Source of the DNA: a virus | Virus record (IMG/VR): IMGVR_UViG_3300030333_004348 | Coordinates: 1 to 64,000 of that record | DNA length: 64,000 nucleotides | Direction: 5' to 3' (one strand) | Shown here: piece by piece, positions 16,206-25,170 of the stretch | Layout of the letters: every line of letters starts with the position of its first letter | Numbering within the stretch: the first letter of the stretch is position 1 | Translations under genes and position numbers: made by a program | Notes under the pieces: model-generated | What the model was told of the DNA's origin: nothing | What the model saw: only the letters and a program-made list of their open reading frames with translations | The model's database searches: none

Positions 16206-17953
16206 TGGCACAACAAAGAAGATCTATTTTTAATCCGTTTAGTTGGTTTGGGGCAAATTCTTCAAATTCTCTAGAAGATAAAATAGAAAATATAATAAAT
16301 AAAAGAAATAATGCAATCACAAAAGAGAATGGTACTAATTTTGTAAAGGATGCTAAGTCTTTCAGTGTAGCTAATATTTTAAAAACTTTAAAATCTAAAG
16401 TATTGTCCGCAATTGATGGAGGAATGAGGGGTACTTTTATAAAACCAGAGTGGGATTTTAAAAAAATACATTTAGCTTTTAGTAATGAGTCTATATTTAG
16501 AAGGGCAGTTGAAAAATATGTAGAACAAATAAGAAAGCATGAATGGGAATTTGTAGGAAATAATCCCAATACAGTTAAATATATAAGAAAAAGATTTGAT
16601 CAAATGGCTACTGTTACAAACAAACCTACATCGGAATTGTTTGATGAGATAGCATTTAATTTGGTCTTGTACAGTAATGCTTTAGTAGTTAAACAAAGAA
16701 ATAGAAAAGCTTCTGGCGGTAAAGAAAGAAAAACATTTGATGGATATAAACGAGTACCAGTAGCTGGTTATTTCTGCGTTGATCCATCTACTGTAGAAGT
16801 TGATAGAGATGAATATGGTAACGTTAGAAAATGGAAGCAATTAAGAGAAGACACAAGTATACAGAGATTTTTTAGTAAAGAATTAAATAATGATACTGAG
16901 GTAGAATGGCCTGCATATAATATGATTCATATTAAAGATAAAGGCGCTTCTCCTTCTAACTACTTTTTTGCAATGCCTATGTCCGTTCCTGTTATAGCGG
17001 ATATGCAGGCTTTAAGAGAGTTAGAAGAATTACTACTATTAGAATCAATTAAAGTAGCTGTGCCAAAACTACATGCAAAGGTAGGAAGTAAGGAACAACC
17101 TGGTACACAGGAACAAGTTGATGATCTTGCTGCTACTATTAGAAATTTAACTGGCGATGGAGTAATGATAACTACCGAACGAGTTACTATAGAAGATGTA
17201 GCAAAAGCTACAAGTGCTAATAATATATTGACTGCTGCTTTGACTTATTTTAGAGCAAGAGTACTTGCTGGTCTAGGCATGTCGGATATAGCTATGGGTC
17301 AAGGAGATACTGCAAATAGAGCAACAGCTCAAGTTATGAACTCTGAGATACAAAGTACTTCAGCTAAATTTCAAAGAATATTAAAAAAAGCTATTGAGTT
17401 TCATATAATTAGAGAATTATTATATGAGTCAGGTTATACTGAGTGGACTTTAGATGATGAAAGTATGGTTACATTATCTATACCAGAAGTAGCTTTACAA
17501 GAAAAAATTACAAGAGAAGCGCATCATTTAAACTTATATTTATCTAATGGTATTACTCACTCAGAATTAAGGAAGGAATTAGGTAAAGACTTATTAGAAG
17601 CAGTGCAGGAAGAGGATATGTATTTAAATAGAGTATCTATTCCTTTAGCCGAGGCTGGTAGTGTTTCAGACACTCCACAACAGAATGCTTCTAATAATAC
17701 AAGCAGGCCTTCTAATCAGCATGGAACTCAGCTGGCTAGGCCTAAAGTTTCAAAAGATTCTTATCACAAATTATGGAATAGTTGCCTAAATGTCAGGACG
17801 AGAAAGAAATTGTTAGACACTCTGACAAAGTCTGACTTAGACCCGTATGACATAACTATACTGCAGGTAATGATATCTAACTATTTGAATACCTACAACT
17901 TAAAAGACACAGTGAGGTTTGTCTTTACAGCTTTAGAGGATAAACTTACTTAA
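16205..17953 (+). CDS. Portal protein
   Basis: A 582-residue protein with the overall pattern of myovirus portals. Residues about 100-180 match the portal core (IFRRAVEKYVEQIRKHEWEF, then NPTNSELFDEIAFNLVLYSNA-type segments). The segment PVAGYFCVDPSTVEVDRDEYG corresponds to the wing and stem entry. A long helical stem region follows (MQALRELEELLLLESIKVA), then SANNILTAALTYFRARVLAGLGM near residue 340. A flexible Ser/Asn linker leads to an extra C-terminal helical domain. GGAGG lies just before the ATG. The portal is the dodecameric DNA gate joining the capsid vertex to the tail. Confidence 0.85.
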   Translation: MAQQRRSIFNPFSWFGANSSNSLEDKIENIINKRNNAITKENGTNFVKDAKSFSVANILKTLKSKVLSAIDGGMRGTFIKPEWDFKKIHLAFSNESIFRRAVEKYVEQIRKHEWEFVGNNPNTVKYIRKRFDQMATVTNKPTSELFDEIAFNLVLYSNALVVKQRNRKASGGKERKTFDGYKRVPVAGYFCVDPSTVEVDRDEYGNVRKWKQLREDTSIQRFFSKELNNDTEVEWPAYNMIHIKDKGASPSNYFFAMPMSVPVIADMQALRELEELLLLESIKVAVPKLHAKVGSKEQPGTQEQVDDLAATIRNLTGDGVMITTERVTIEDVAKATSANNILTAALTYFRARVLAGLGMSDIAMGQGDTANRATAQVMNSEIQSTSAKFQRILKKAIEFHIIRELLYESGYTEWTLDDESMVTLSIPEVALQEKITREAHHLNLYLSNGITHSELRKELGKDLLEAVQEEDMYLNRVSIPLAEAGSVSDTPQQNASNNTSRPSNQHGTQLARPKVSKDSYHKLWNSCLNVRTRKKLLDTLTKSDLDPYDITILQVMISNYLNTYNLKDTVRFVFTALEDKLT

Positions 17954-17965
17954 GTGGGAGTATCA

Positions 17966-18313
17966 ATGGATAAAAAAGATTACAGTGAATTTAGATGTCC
18001 ATCTTGCGGTTCTTTATTATGCAAGTATGTGGATCAAGAAACACCATATGCTGTAGAAATAAAATGCCAAAAAAGAGGATGTGGTACAGTAGCTATTAGA
18101 GCAAATGTTGTACCAACGAAGCTAGTTGAATTAAGGTGCGATCATGTTGATGAAAAAAAATCAGAAAAATGGGGAGCACCAACTATCTGTAATAAATTAT
18201 TAGCAAAAATTATACCAGGAACAGATATTGAAATTAAATGCCCTAGATGCAAAAAGATAACTTATAGTTTAGATCAATTTCCAGAGTTATTATCGGAGGA
18301 TACTTATGAGTAA
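17966..18313 (+). CDS. Com-like double zinc-finger protein
   Basis: 115 residues from ATG 17966. A GTG twelve bases upstream could add four residues, but GGGAG at 17956-17960 fits ATG 17966. Two cysteine clusters are visible. The first is CPSC...C with a second pair C-x(5)-C. The second is RCDH...C plus CNKLLAKIIPGTDIEIKCPRC, which closely resembles the Mu Com protein zinc finger (IRC...CNKLLAK...IKCPRC). Mu Com binds mom mRNA and activates its translation; whether this protein binds RNA is not shown. It is placed between portal and protease and overlaps the next start by eight bases. Confidence 0.65.
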   Translation: MDKKDYSEFRCPSCGSLLCKYVDQETPYAVEIKCQKRGCGTVAIRANVVPTKLVELRCDHVDEKKSEKWGAPTICNKLLAKIIPGTDIEIKCPRCKKITYSLDQFPELLSEDTYE

Positions 18314-19664
18314 ATTATTAGGCTCATTTTCAGATGAGCAAGTTAGTAATGCCGCTGACAACCATTTGGTTGTAAATAAAACAGGCAACGAAAAACCAGA
18401 ATCTTTAGTTATAACTATAGATGCTACCCATGCCGGGTACAAAAACAAAAATTTCTTTTACTATGATCCACAGTCTATGAAGTACGCAGTACAGCAAGAC
18501 ACGTGGACAAAACCTTTTCCCAAACCATTACTTAAGAATCATGATCTTGAATCGGAGCCTTTAGGCAGAGTTCAAGCAGCAAGATATATCGATACAATGG
18601 ATGGGAAAGGGTATACTCAACTAGATGTTAAAGTAACAGATAGTGAGGCTATTGATAAAATTTTAGACGGTAGATATTTAACCGTGTCAACTCACGGCGC
18701 TCCAATGAAGGACGCCGATTTAAAGCACAATTTTGTGCAATGTTCCATATGTGGAACTAACTTAAACCAAGATGAATGGTGTGGCCACAGTAGAGGTCAA
18801 ATGTATGAAGATGAAGATACCGGCAGAGAGATGGTATGCTTCTGGAAAGTAGGAGCTATGGATTATAAAGAAGTGTCTATAGTAAATAATCCTGCTGATA
18901 ATGATGGAACTACTGCGGCACAAATTACGGCTGTTTCAATGATCGATGGAGAAAATCCGGCGATGGGAACAGACGAAGAAAATAAAAATTCAAATTTTTT
19001 AATTTTTAAAGATTCAGATGTAGAATATGCAGATGAATCTTTTTTAAATTTAGAAGATCAACAATCAGTTGTTGCGAATATGGCTTTATGGGATTCTGTT
19101 GGTCAAGATGCTGAAAAGTATGTTGCTAACAAAGGACTTATTCTTAGTGCTAACAAGCCTTTTAAAGGTGATGCACTAAATGGCGATGCAGATGGTGATT
19201 TAGATGATGCAGCTAAAGCTGGTTATCCACCTAACTGTAACCCTGGCTATAAAGTAGGGACTGTAGATGGTAAGGAGAAATGTGTACCAAGTGATAGCAA
19301 AGCTAAATCTAAAGGTAAAAGCAAAACTGCTTCCAAAAAATCTTATGATGCTGAGACATTATTAGAAGATATTCTAAATTTAAATACATCAGAAACTGAT
19401 GCGAATACTAAATCTGTAGAGAAAAAGTCTAATTCGTCAGAGGACTCTGAAGACACTACTGCCATTACCGATCAAGAATATGATCACGATTTAACAATCT
19501 CTGATGATTCAATGACAGAGTTGTTAGAAAAAGGTGAATCATATATAGAGGTAAGCGATGGTTCTCAAAAAATGACTATATGGGTCAAGTATAATGGAAC
19601 TAAGTTTTCCGCTGATTCGGAAGAGCAGCTTCAAGCATTAAAGAGGATGTTTGAATTAGTATAG
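18306..19664 (+). CDS. Prohead maturation protease (putative)
   Basis: A 452-residue protein. The N-terminal 220 residues carry the prohead-protease-like layout: strand LVITIDATHAGYKN, KPLLKNHDLESEPLGRV with the expected His, GRYLTVSTHG with Ser, then a four-ligand CSICG...WCGHSRGQMY cluster and EVSIVNNPAD. The Cys/His cluster plus EVSxVNxPAD is a hallmark of several SPO1- and XkdF-like proteases. The C-terminal half is acidic, with CNPGYKVGTVDGKEKC, and may be a scaffold-like delta domain removed on maturation. GGAGGA is about five bases before the ATG. Confidence 0.75.
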   Translation: MSKLLGSFSDEQVSNAADNHLVVNKTGNEKPESLVITIDATHAGYKNKNFFYYDPQSMKYAVQQDTWTKPFPKPLLKNHDLESEPLGRVQAARYIDTMDGKGYTQLDVKVTDSEAIDKILDGRYLTVSTHGAPMKDADLKHNFVQCSICGTNLNQDEWCGHSRGQMYEDEDTGREMVCFWKVGAMDYKEVSIVNNPADNDGTTAAQITAVSMIDGENPAMGTDEENKNSNFLIFKDSDVEYADESFLNLEDQQSVVANMALWDSVGQDAEKYVANKGLILSANKPFKGDALNGDADGDLDDAAKAGYPPNCNPGYKVGTVDGKEKCVPSDSKAKSKGKSKTASKKSYDAETLLEDILNLNTSETDANTKSVEKKSNSSEDSEDTTAITDQEYDHDLTISDDSMTELLEKGESYIEVSDGSQKMTIWVKYNGTKFSADSEEQLQALKRMFELV

Positions 19665-19699
19665 ATTGACATAACTACAGACAAATAGGAACGTATAAT

Positions 19700-20467
19700 A
19701 TGAAACTAAATGAAAACACAATCAAAACACTAGAAGCTAAATTAGCTGAATCTAGTGATGAACAAATTGAAAGAATAAAACTTTTAATTGAAAATAATAG
19801 TGAAGTTTCTGACGATGTAAAAGAAGCATTACTTAAAGTTATATCAGATTTTGTGGCAGGTAAAGAAGAAGCCGCTAAAGAAGCTGAGGAATCTACAGAA
19901 GAGGTTGAAGAAAATTCAACTGAAGATTCAGCTCCAGCTGACTTAGTCAGAGCTTTGGAAACTCCTGGCATGAAGGAGTACTTAGACTCTGTAACTAAAG
20001 AAGCTCACGCTCTTGGGTATGCAGAAGCAAGTGCTTTATCTTCAGTAGAGAAAGTTGAAGATCCTGCAGTAAAAAAAGATGCAGAAGTATCTACAGAAGA
20101 TAGCGAAAATGATAATACTCCCAACGAGGATGTAAAAAAAGTATTAATCGACTCAATAATACAGTCAGCTACTGCTCTACGTAAACCTGAAATAGACTTA
20201 GAAAAAGTTTCGGAGTCTCAGGATAAATACAGAGAAGAGTTGGAAAGCAAAGACCATGAAGATCTTAAAGCCATATATAGCGATTTAGCTAAGTCTATGG
20301 TTGATTCTTTTGTTAATGCTCCAACGGAGAGTCTCCCTCAAGAAGCTATTTCAGAGGATGCTCCAGAAGGTTTGGAGGACAAGGAGAATGATGCTGACAA
20401 GAGCGATGCATACAGAATACTAAAAGGTTATTTTAACTCTACAAATGATAACAAAGGAGATAAATAA
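19700..20467 (+). CDS. Capsid scaffolding protein (putative)
   Basis: A 255-residue, highly acidic, Glu/Ser/Ala-rich and predicted helical protein, lying between the prohead protease and capsid genes. There is no enzymatic motif. Composition (AAKEAEESTEEVEENS and similar) and position are typical of scaffolds, which fill the prohead and are degraded. The ATG directly follows GTATAATATG, so the ribosome-binding site (TAGGA) is modest. Confidence 0.6.
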   Translation: MKLNENTIKTLEAKLAESSDEQIERIKLLIENNSEVSDDVKEALLKVISDFVAGKEEAAKEAEESTEEVEENSTEDSAPADLVRALETPGMKEYLDSVTKEAHALGYAEASALSSVEKVEDPAVKKDAEVSTEDSENDNTPNEDVKKVLIDSIIQSATALRKPEIDLEKVSESQDKYREELESKDHEDLKAIYSDLAKSMVDSFVNAPTESLPQEAISEDAPEGLEDKENDADKSDAYRILKGYFNSTNDNKGDK

Positions 20468-20469
20468 AA

Positions 20470-21492
20470 ATGGCTAAGATTAATTTTACAGCAGGCGGTG
20501 TATCAAGAAAACTAAAAGCAACTCCTGCTAAATATAGACAGTCTCCCGGTAGACCTAACATTTCACAATCAGACGGGGTAAGACCTGCATTTCCATTAAT
20601 GCCTTGGAAAGGTATGAATGGTGCTGGTTATGAAGATGTATCTACTGGAGATCAAGTTGTAATACCAAAAGGCCGAATTGTTTCTGCTATCACTGCAAAC
20701 GGTGGTGCGGATGTAATAGGCGATGGTTCTACTTATTATGGTGTAGGCAAAGGCGTTATGGGATTAATAGTTCCAGCTAACGGTGGAGCTACAAGAGACG
20801 TTTCAGCAGAGTATAATGAAGCTGGTTGCTTAGCAGCTGGTTTAGTATGGGACGGTTCAGACTGTGCTACACTTACTCTAGATGCTAACGCACCTATCGG
20901 TGTTGTTGAACACGACGTTTTCATGGACGAAGCTGATGGCGCATTAAACTACCAAAGTAGAAACAAAAACTGGGGAGTTCTTTCTCACCAGTTAATTAAA
21001 GTTCCTTACGTAGATGCAACAGCATGGAATGGTAAAAATGGATTAACAGACGACGCTGTCGATGATCCTGATTCAATGGGTACTGTAGGTGCAGTTTATA
21101 AAGCACTTGAGAAAAAATACTCATTCATGGTAAGCTCAGGTAAATCTGGTAAAGGTTTAGCTGGCGCTTTAATTGCTGCTGACAACTATGGAAACTATAA
21201 AGAAGTAACAACTGTAACAGCACAAAATGTAGGTAAACTAATGGGTGTTGATTATAGATTCAATAAGGACTTACTAGACACAGTTCAATCTAAGTGGGAA
21301 GACGACGCAGGATATAGAACAGCAGGTACAGGTACTAAAGGTATACCTCAGTTCTTATATGATTTCGTTTACGATGCATTAGTAGCAGATTCTGGTTATA
21401 CTGTTGACGCAGCTACTGTAGGTAACGATATATACACAATGTGTGTAACTGACAAGATCTTTGGTGAAGCTTGGATTTTAATTAACGTATAA
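20470..21492 (+). CDS. Capsid-associated protein, paralogue 1
   Basis: A 340-residue protein preceded by AAGGAG. It shares near-identical blocks with the next gene: RPNISQSDG, RPAFPLMP, VVIPKGRIVSAIT, YYGVGKG, RNKNWGVLS, LDTVQSKWEDDA and TKGIPQFLYDF. The pair therefore arose by tandem duplication. Location just before the major capsid protein suggests a decoration, vertex or second capsid component. It contains a Cys-loop insertion at residues 120-132 (see repeat entry) that the paralogue lacks at that site. Codon use is richer in C-ending codons than the accessory genes, as expected for high expression. Confidence 0.6.
   Translation: MAKINFTAGGVSRKLKATPAKYRQSPGRPNISQSDGVRPAFPLMPWKGMNGAGYEDVSTGDQVVIPKGRIVSAITANGGADVIGDGSTYYGVGKGVMGLIVPANGGATRDVSAEYNEAGCLAAGLVWDGSDCATLTLDANAPIGVVEHDVFMDEADGALNYQSRNKNWGVLSHQLIKVPYVDATAWNGKNGLTDDAVDDPDSMGTVGAVYKALEKKYSFMVSSGKSGKGLAGALIAADNYGNYKEVTTVTAQNVGKLMGVDYRFNKDLLDTVQSKWEDDAGYRTAGTGTKGIPQFLYDFVYDALVADSGYTVDAATVGNDIYTMCVTDKIFGEAWILINV
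20827..20865 (+). repeat. Cys-loop insertion copy 3 (variant)
   Basis: Residues 120-132: CLAAGLVWDGSDC, a shorter variant in which AAGLVW precedes the second Cys. The paralogous gene has no Cys at the aligned position (it reads DAATKEIAANSPIG), so this is an insertion in one copy. Confidence 0.6.
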
Positions 21493-21512
21493 ACTAATAG
21501 GAGAAAAGTAAA

Positions 21513-22907
21513 ATGGCAAAGATTAATTTTACAAATAATGCAGGCCCTAGTACTACTAGGAAAATGCAATCGACTCCTGCTAAATACAGAGAGTCAAAAG
21601 GTAGACCTAATATTAGTCAATCTGATGGTATTAGACCTGCTTTTCCATTAATGCCGTTCGCTCACTTACCTGTTAGTTTTACAGATGTTACTACTACAGA
21701 TGCTGTAGTAATACCTAAAGGTAGAATTGTATCTGCTATCACATCTAATGGCGGCGTTGACGCTGGCGGTGATATGGATGGATCTGTCTACTATGGTGTA
21801 GGTAAAGGCATAATGGGATTAATGGTTCCAGCTAATGGTGGTGCTGCGAGAGACGTAACTTCACCAGTTGATGCTGCAACTAAAGAGATTGCTGCTAACT
21901 CGCCTATAGGTATTGTAGAGCATGATGTCTATCAAGATATCAATGGTGACAACTTGAACTATGATATGAGAAATAAGAACTGGGGAGTTCTTTCACAACA
22001 GTTAATCAAAATACCTGCAGTAGACACTTATGAATTTGATAAATTCACAGGTGAAGTATCTGGTTTCGTACCGGTTACTGCTACAGGTACTGAAGGCACA
22101 CAAGAAAATGTAGCAGGTTCAGTTGCGGCTGAAACTGTAGCATTTAATGCTGCTGCTGGATCAACTGCAGCATTCACTCCTGCAACTGGTTATTTAGCAG
22201 GTAGTTTTGATATCGTTTCTATAACAGTAGATGGTTTCATTCAAGACGCTACAGTAATTGCAAATTCTACAATGAATGATACCGGTGATATTGATATCGT
22301 TGGTGCTGAAGGTTGTTCAGACGCTGCTGGTACAACAGAAGCTATCTGTACAGACGCAGATGGTATAAATGGTACTTGGGCTGCTTTAACAGGCAATCCT
22401 GTTAACAGAACTGTTTCAGCTACATACACATATGACTTAGATAACGTAGGAACTGCGGCACCAACTGCGGCTCTAACTGGTTCTATGGGTTATACTGAAT
22501 GTGAAAAGAAATTCTCATTTTTAACTTATAATAGTGAGGCTGGTGAAGGATTGGCAGGAATGCCAGTTGCACCAGATTTTTACGGCAATTTCAAAGAAGG
22601 CGCGGCTACTAAAGACGCTCAGACTGTAGGACTTCTAATGGGTATTGATTACCGTTTCGGTAAAGACATGTTAGATACAGTTCAGTCTAAGTGGGAAGAC
22701 GATGCTGAATTTGCTACTGCTGGAACAAGAACAAAAGGTATACCTCAGTTCTTGTATGATTTCGCTTACGCAGCTTTAAACGGCTACGTAATGAAAAAAA
22801 CCAGTACCTGGGATGCTGTATGGCCAGGTAAGGATGCTGCTGTTGTAATCAAAGATGCTGTAGATGCTGGCGTTTTTGGTGAGGCATGGATCCAAGTAAA
22901 CATCTAA
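21513..22907 (+). CDS. Capsid-associated protein, paralogue 2
   Basis: A 464-residue paralogue of the preceding protein (shared blocks RPNISQSDG, RPAFPLMP, IPKGRIVSAIT, DTVQSKWEDDA, GIPQFLYDF). It has about 110 extra residues in the middle (about 195-310) forming a Thr/Ala-rich beta-like insert. That insert itself contains a C...C...GTW motif at 268-289. GGAG is upstream of the ATG. The function is probably the same class as paralogue 1: capsid decoration or a minor capsid component. Confidence 0.6.
   Translation: MAKINFTNNAGPSTTRKMQSTPAKYRESKGRPNISQSDGIRPAFPLMPFAHLPVSFTDVTTTDAVVIPKGRIVSAITSNGGVDAGGDMDGSVYYGVGKGIMGLMVPANGGAARDVTSPVDAATKEIAANSPIGIVEHDVYQDINGDNLNYDMRNKNWGVLSQQLIKIPAVDTYEFDKFTGEVSGFVPVTATGTEGTQENVAGSVAAETVAFNAAAGSTAAFTPATGYLAGSFDIVSITVDGFIQDATVIANSTMNDTGDIDIVGAEGCSDAAGTTEAICTDADGINGTWAALTGNPVNRTVSATYTYDLDNVGTAAPTAALTGSMGYTECEKKFSFLTYNSEAGEGLAGMPVAPDFYGNFKEGAATKDAQTVGLLMGIDYRFGKDMLDTVQSKWEDDAEFATAGTRTKGIPQFLYDFAYAALNGYVMKKTSTWDAVWPGKDAAVVIKDAVDAGVFGEAWIQVNI
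22314..22379 (+). repeat. C...C...GTW motif copy 4
   Basis: Residues 268-289 of the protein at 21513: CSDAAGTTEAIC then TDADGINGTW. It sits inside the insert domain that paralogue 1 lacks, at a different position from paralogue 1's own Cys loop. Confidence 0.65.
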
Positions 22908-23051
22908 AAAAAACAATAGGACTACAAGTCCAAATGTGGTAAATTACCACAGTTATTTTAATAATGAAAGTAAAGTTATTATTAAAAGGAGAACTCCTTT
23001 AATGAGAGTCTGCTTTAGAAATGCTTTATTAATTATGGAGAACATCATAAA
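22908..23051 (+). promoter_or_regulatory. Structured leader of the major capsid gene
   Basis: This 144-base gap contains four successive inverted repeats: GGACT/AGTCC (22919-22931), TGTGGTAA-A-TTACCACA (22935-22951), TTTTAATAAT/ATTATTAAAA (22956-22987) and AAAGGA/TCCTTT (22985-23000). The last encloses the Shine-Dalgarno AAGGAG of a 17-codon leader frame and shares bases with the third, so they are mutually exclusive. This could be a terminator plus translational regulator of the capsid gene or an RNA-processing site. No poly-U terminator tail is present. Confidence 0.55.
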
Positions 23052-23055
23052 ATGA
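23002..23055 (+). CDS. 17-codon leader frame coupled to the capsid gene
   Basis: MRVCFRNALLIMENIIK. AAGGAG at 22986-22991 lies ten bases upstream. The TGA overlaps the capsid ATG as ATGA, the classical arrangement for translational coupling. It may be only a chance frame, but its Shine-Dalgarno sequence lies inside a hairpin, so translation of this peptide could open or restart at the capsid start. Confidence 0.35.
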   Translation: MRVCFRNALLIMENIIK

Positions 23056-24401
23056 AAATAAGTAAGCTAACATCAAAGCAGGCTCATGCTCAAAAACTTA
23101 TTTATGATATCTTTACGAATAATGGTGTTGTAGGTGTAGAAACCGAAGATAGAGATAAGTTAAGTCTGCAATTCGACTTTAATGACGTTTTCAAGATCGA
23201 CTCGGTCATGAAATCTGAAGGTTTAGACGAATTTAAAGACGTCTTCTTTACAGAAGACTTAACTCGTTTCATTGGTACTACAGTTACATCTATCGTTCAA
23301 GAAGCTGTCGAGCCAGAACTTCTAGTTGTTCCTAATCTTTTTAAGTCTATTGCTTATGAAGGTCCAGGAAGAACTGTGGAGATTGGCGGAGTAGGTGCAC
23401 TGCATGCTGCGGAAGTTCCTGAAGGTCAGGAATATCCAGAGGCAGATTTCTCATATGGTGATGGATACATCATCCAATTGGGAATCGCAAAACATGGACT
23501 AAAATTACGAATTACTCAAGAAGTTATCGATGATAACCTTTTCGATGTATTCGGAATGTGGTTACAAATGGCAGGTCGCGCACTCGCTAGACACAAAGAA
23601 GAATATGGTATTATGCTTCTGAACGACATGGGTATCACAGTTGCTGATAACGCACAAGCTAACGATGACACAGAACTTGGACATATGTCTGGTCGTGACA
23701 TCGCAGGTGCTTTTAACGGTACAATGACTGCTAATGATATCTTTGACATGTGGGTATATGGTTACCTACGTGGATTCAACTACGATACCTTATTGATGAA
23801 TCCTCTTGCATGGAAAGTCTTTATGAATGACGACAAAGCAAGAGAGATATTCTTCTCTAACGGAGTTATAGCTTCAAATAGACAACCTGATGGTTCAGGT
23901 GCAAGTACATTTGGTGCTGGTTTCGGTGGTTTAGGTTATAAATCAGATCCTTACGGTAATGATTATAATAATCTAGGTACTGGATTAGCTGGTCCAAATC
24001 CTTTCACACAAAATCTGAATCCTTTAGGTGCGTCTTTTAACATTGCTCCTAAGTATTTACCTTCACCATTAAAGATCATCGTTTCACCTCACGTAGGTTA
24101 CGGATCATCAACAGTTGGCGGAAAAGCTGTAAAAGTTACCGACATCATGATGGCTGATTCACAAAACGCTGGTTTATTGATGACTAAAGAAGGTATTTCA
24201 ATGGACGAATGGGCTGACCCAGAAAGAGACATCAGATCGATGAAGATAAAAGAGCGTTGGGGTATGGCACTTCTTGCTCAAGGTAAAGGTGTTGCTGTTG
24301 CGAAAAACGTTGTTATCGCTGATAACTACCAATTCGAAAATAGTAATACTGCTAATCTTGCTGCAAAAGTAGTTGATGCACCTGCTATCTCTGGATCGTA
24401 A
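23052..24401 (+). CDS. Major capsid protein (HK97 fold, putative)
   Basis: A 449-residue protein with the layout of a myovirus major capsid protein. The N-arm is charged. It is followed by FIGTTVTSIVQEAVEPELLVVPNLF-type segments (the spine helix and E-loop region), then VEIGGVGALHAAEVPEG, KHGLKLRITQEVIDD, a long helix (FGMWLQMAGRALARHKEEYG) and the beta-rich P domain with YDTLLMNPLAWKVFMND. The ending is a beta strand plus LSPHVGYGSS-type loop. Codon use is clearly enriched in C-ending codons (TTC, GAC, AAC, ATC) compared with neighbours, consistent with the most abundant virion protein. It is the first gene after the protease, scaffold and decoration genes. Confidence 0.8.
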   Translation: MKISKLTSKQAHAQKLIYDIFTNNGVVGVETEDRDKLSLQFDFNDVFKIDSVMKSEGLDEFKDVFFTEDLTRFIGTTVTSIVQEAVEPELLVVPNLFKSIAYEGPGRTVEIGGVGALHAAEVPEGQEYPEADFSYGDGYIIQLGIAKHGLKLRITQEVIDDNLFDVFGMWLQMAGRALARHKEEYGIMLLNDMGITVADNAQANDDTELGHMSGRDIAGAFNGTMTANDIFDMWVYGYLRGFNYDTLLMNPLAWKVFMNDDKAREIFFSNGVIASNRQPDGSGASTFGAGFGGLGYKSDPYGNDYNNLGTGLAGPNPFTQNLNPLGASFNIAPKYLPSPLKIIVSPHVGYGSSTVGGKAVKVTDIMMADSQNAGLLMTKEGISMDEWADPERDIRSMKIKERWGMALLAQGKGVAVAKNVVIADNYQFENSNTANLAAKVVDAPAISGS

Positions 24402-24437
24402 GAACCAGTAATAGTATAACGCATACTAATTAATTTA

Positions 24438-24461
24438 AGTGGGGGACTTTGTTCCCCCACT
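24438..24461 (+). terminator. Hairpin after the major capsid gene
   Basis: AGTGGGGGA and TCCCCCACT form a perfect nine-base-pair stem with a six-base loop (CTTTGT) in the gap between the capsid gene and the next gene. A run of Ts does not follow directly (AGATTAATTTAAAA), so it is either a weak terminator or an mRNA 3'-end stabiliser. Confidence 0.6.
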
Positions 24462-24495
24462 AGATTAATTTAAAATAATAAATAAGGAGTATAGC

Positions 24496-25170
24496 ATGGC
24501 CGAACTAAGTAGTAAAGCTAAGTATATTAGATTAGCTCCAGGAAACGCCTTTTGGCGTACAGATGATAGTGATTTTATGTTAACAGGTATTGGTGACAAA
24601 GCTAAACCTTTTGCTGAAACTTCTAGTATTCCTAAGGATATTATTCCTAAGGTAAACCAGGCAGTTAAAGCAGGAACTTTAGAGTTTGTTAAAAAAGATC
24701 CTGAAACATATGCCACTGCAAAGTCAGAGAGCAATCCTATAGTAACTGGTATAAATAAATCTAACTTAAAGTGGAGTGATGAAGGTAGAGAAAAAAGTGG
24801 TAAAGCTTTAAAGACACCATCTTTTTCTGCTTATAACTTGACTGTAGATACAGAGGATCCTGTTTATAAAAGTGCTTTTAAAATTATGTCACTACCTGCT
24901 TCTAAAGCAGTTATTGATGAAATGACAAAAGTATTAACACAGGTGACTGACAAGGCGGAACGTAAAAAACTTCTTCTTGCATGTGCATCTATAGAAACAA
25001 GTGGTAAGAATCCTGCAGCATCTGCAAGAAGTCAGGTTGTAGAATATTTATCAGATGCACTTTTTGATTTAGGTGAAAGAAACGGAATTAGTGGTATCAC
25101 TGTTACTTCCGAATCTGAAGAAGATGCTATCGTTGGAGAGGTTGTTCCTGTAAAGGTACAACAATCTTAA
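24496..25170 (+). CDS. Hypothetical head/neck protein
   Basis: A 224-residue protein with AAGGAG seven bases before the ATG. The N-terminal 80 residues are globular (YIRLAPGNAFWRTDDSDFMLTGIGD). The middle is Lys/Ser-rich, and the C-terminal part is helical (LTQVTDKAERKKLLLACASIET). There is no known motif. Position after the capsid gene suggests a head-completion or neck component. Confidence 0.5.
   Translation: MAELSSKAKYIRLAPGNAFWRTDDSDFMLTGIGDKAKPFAETSSIPKDIIPKVNQAVKAGTLEFVKKDPETYATAKSESNPIVTGINKSNLKWSDEGREKSGKALKTPSFSAYNLTVDTEDPVYKSAFKIMSLPASKAVIDEMTKVLTQVTDKAERKKLLLACASIETSGKNPAASARSQVVEYLSDALFDLGERNGISGITVTSESEEDAIVGEVVPVKVQQS

Noticed and set aside
19666-19699. TTGACA followed by TATAAT upstream of the scaffold gene as a sigma-70 promoter
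   Set aside because: The spacing is 22 bases, well above the usual 16-18, and TATAAT abuts the ATG, leaving no room for a leader with a ribosome site.
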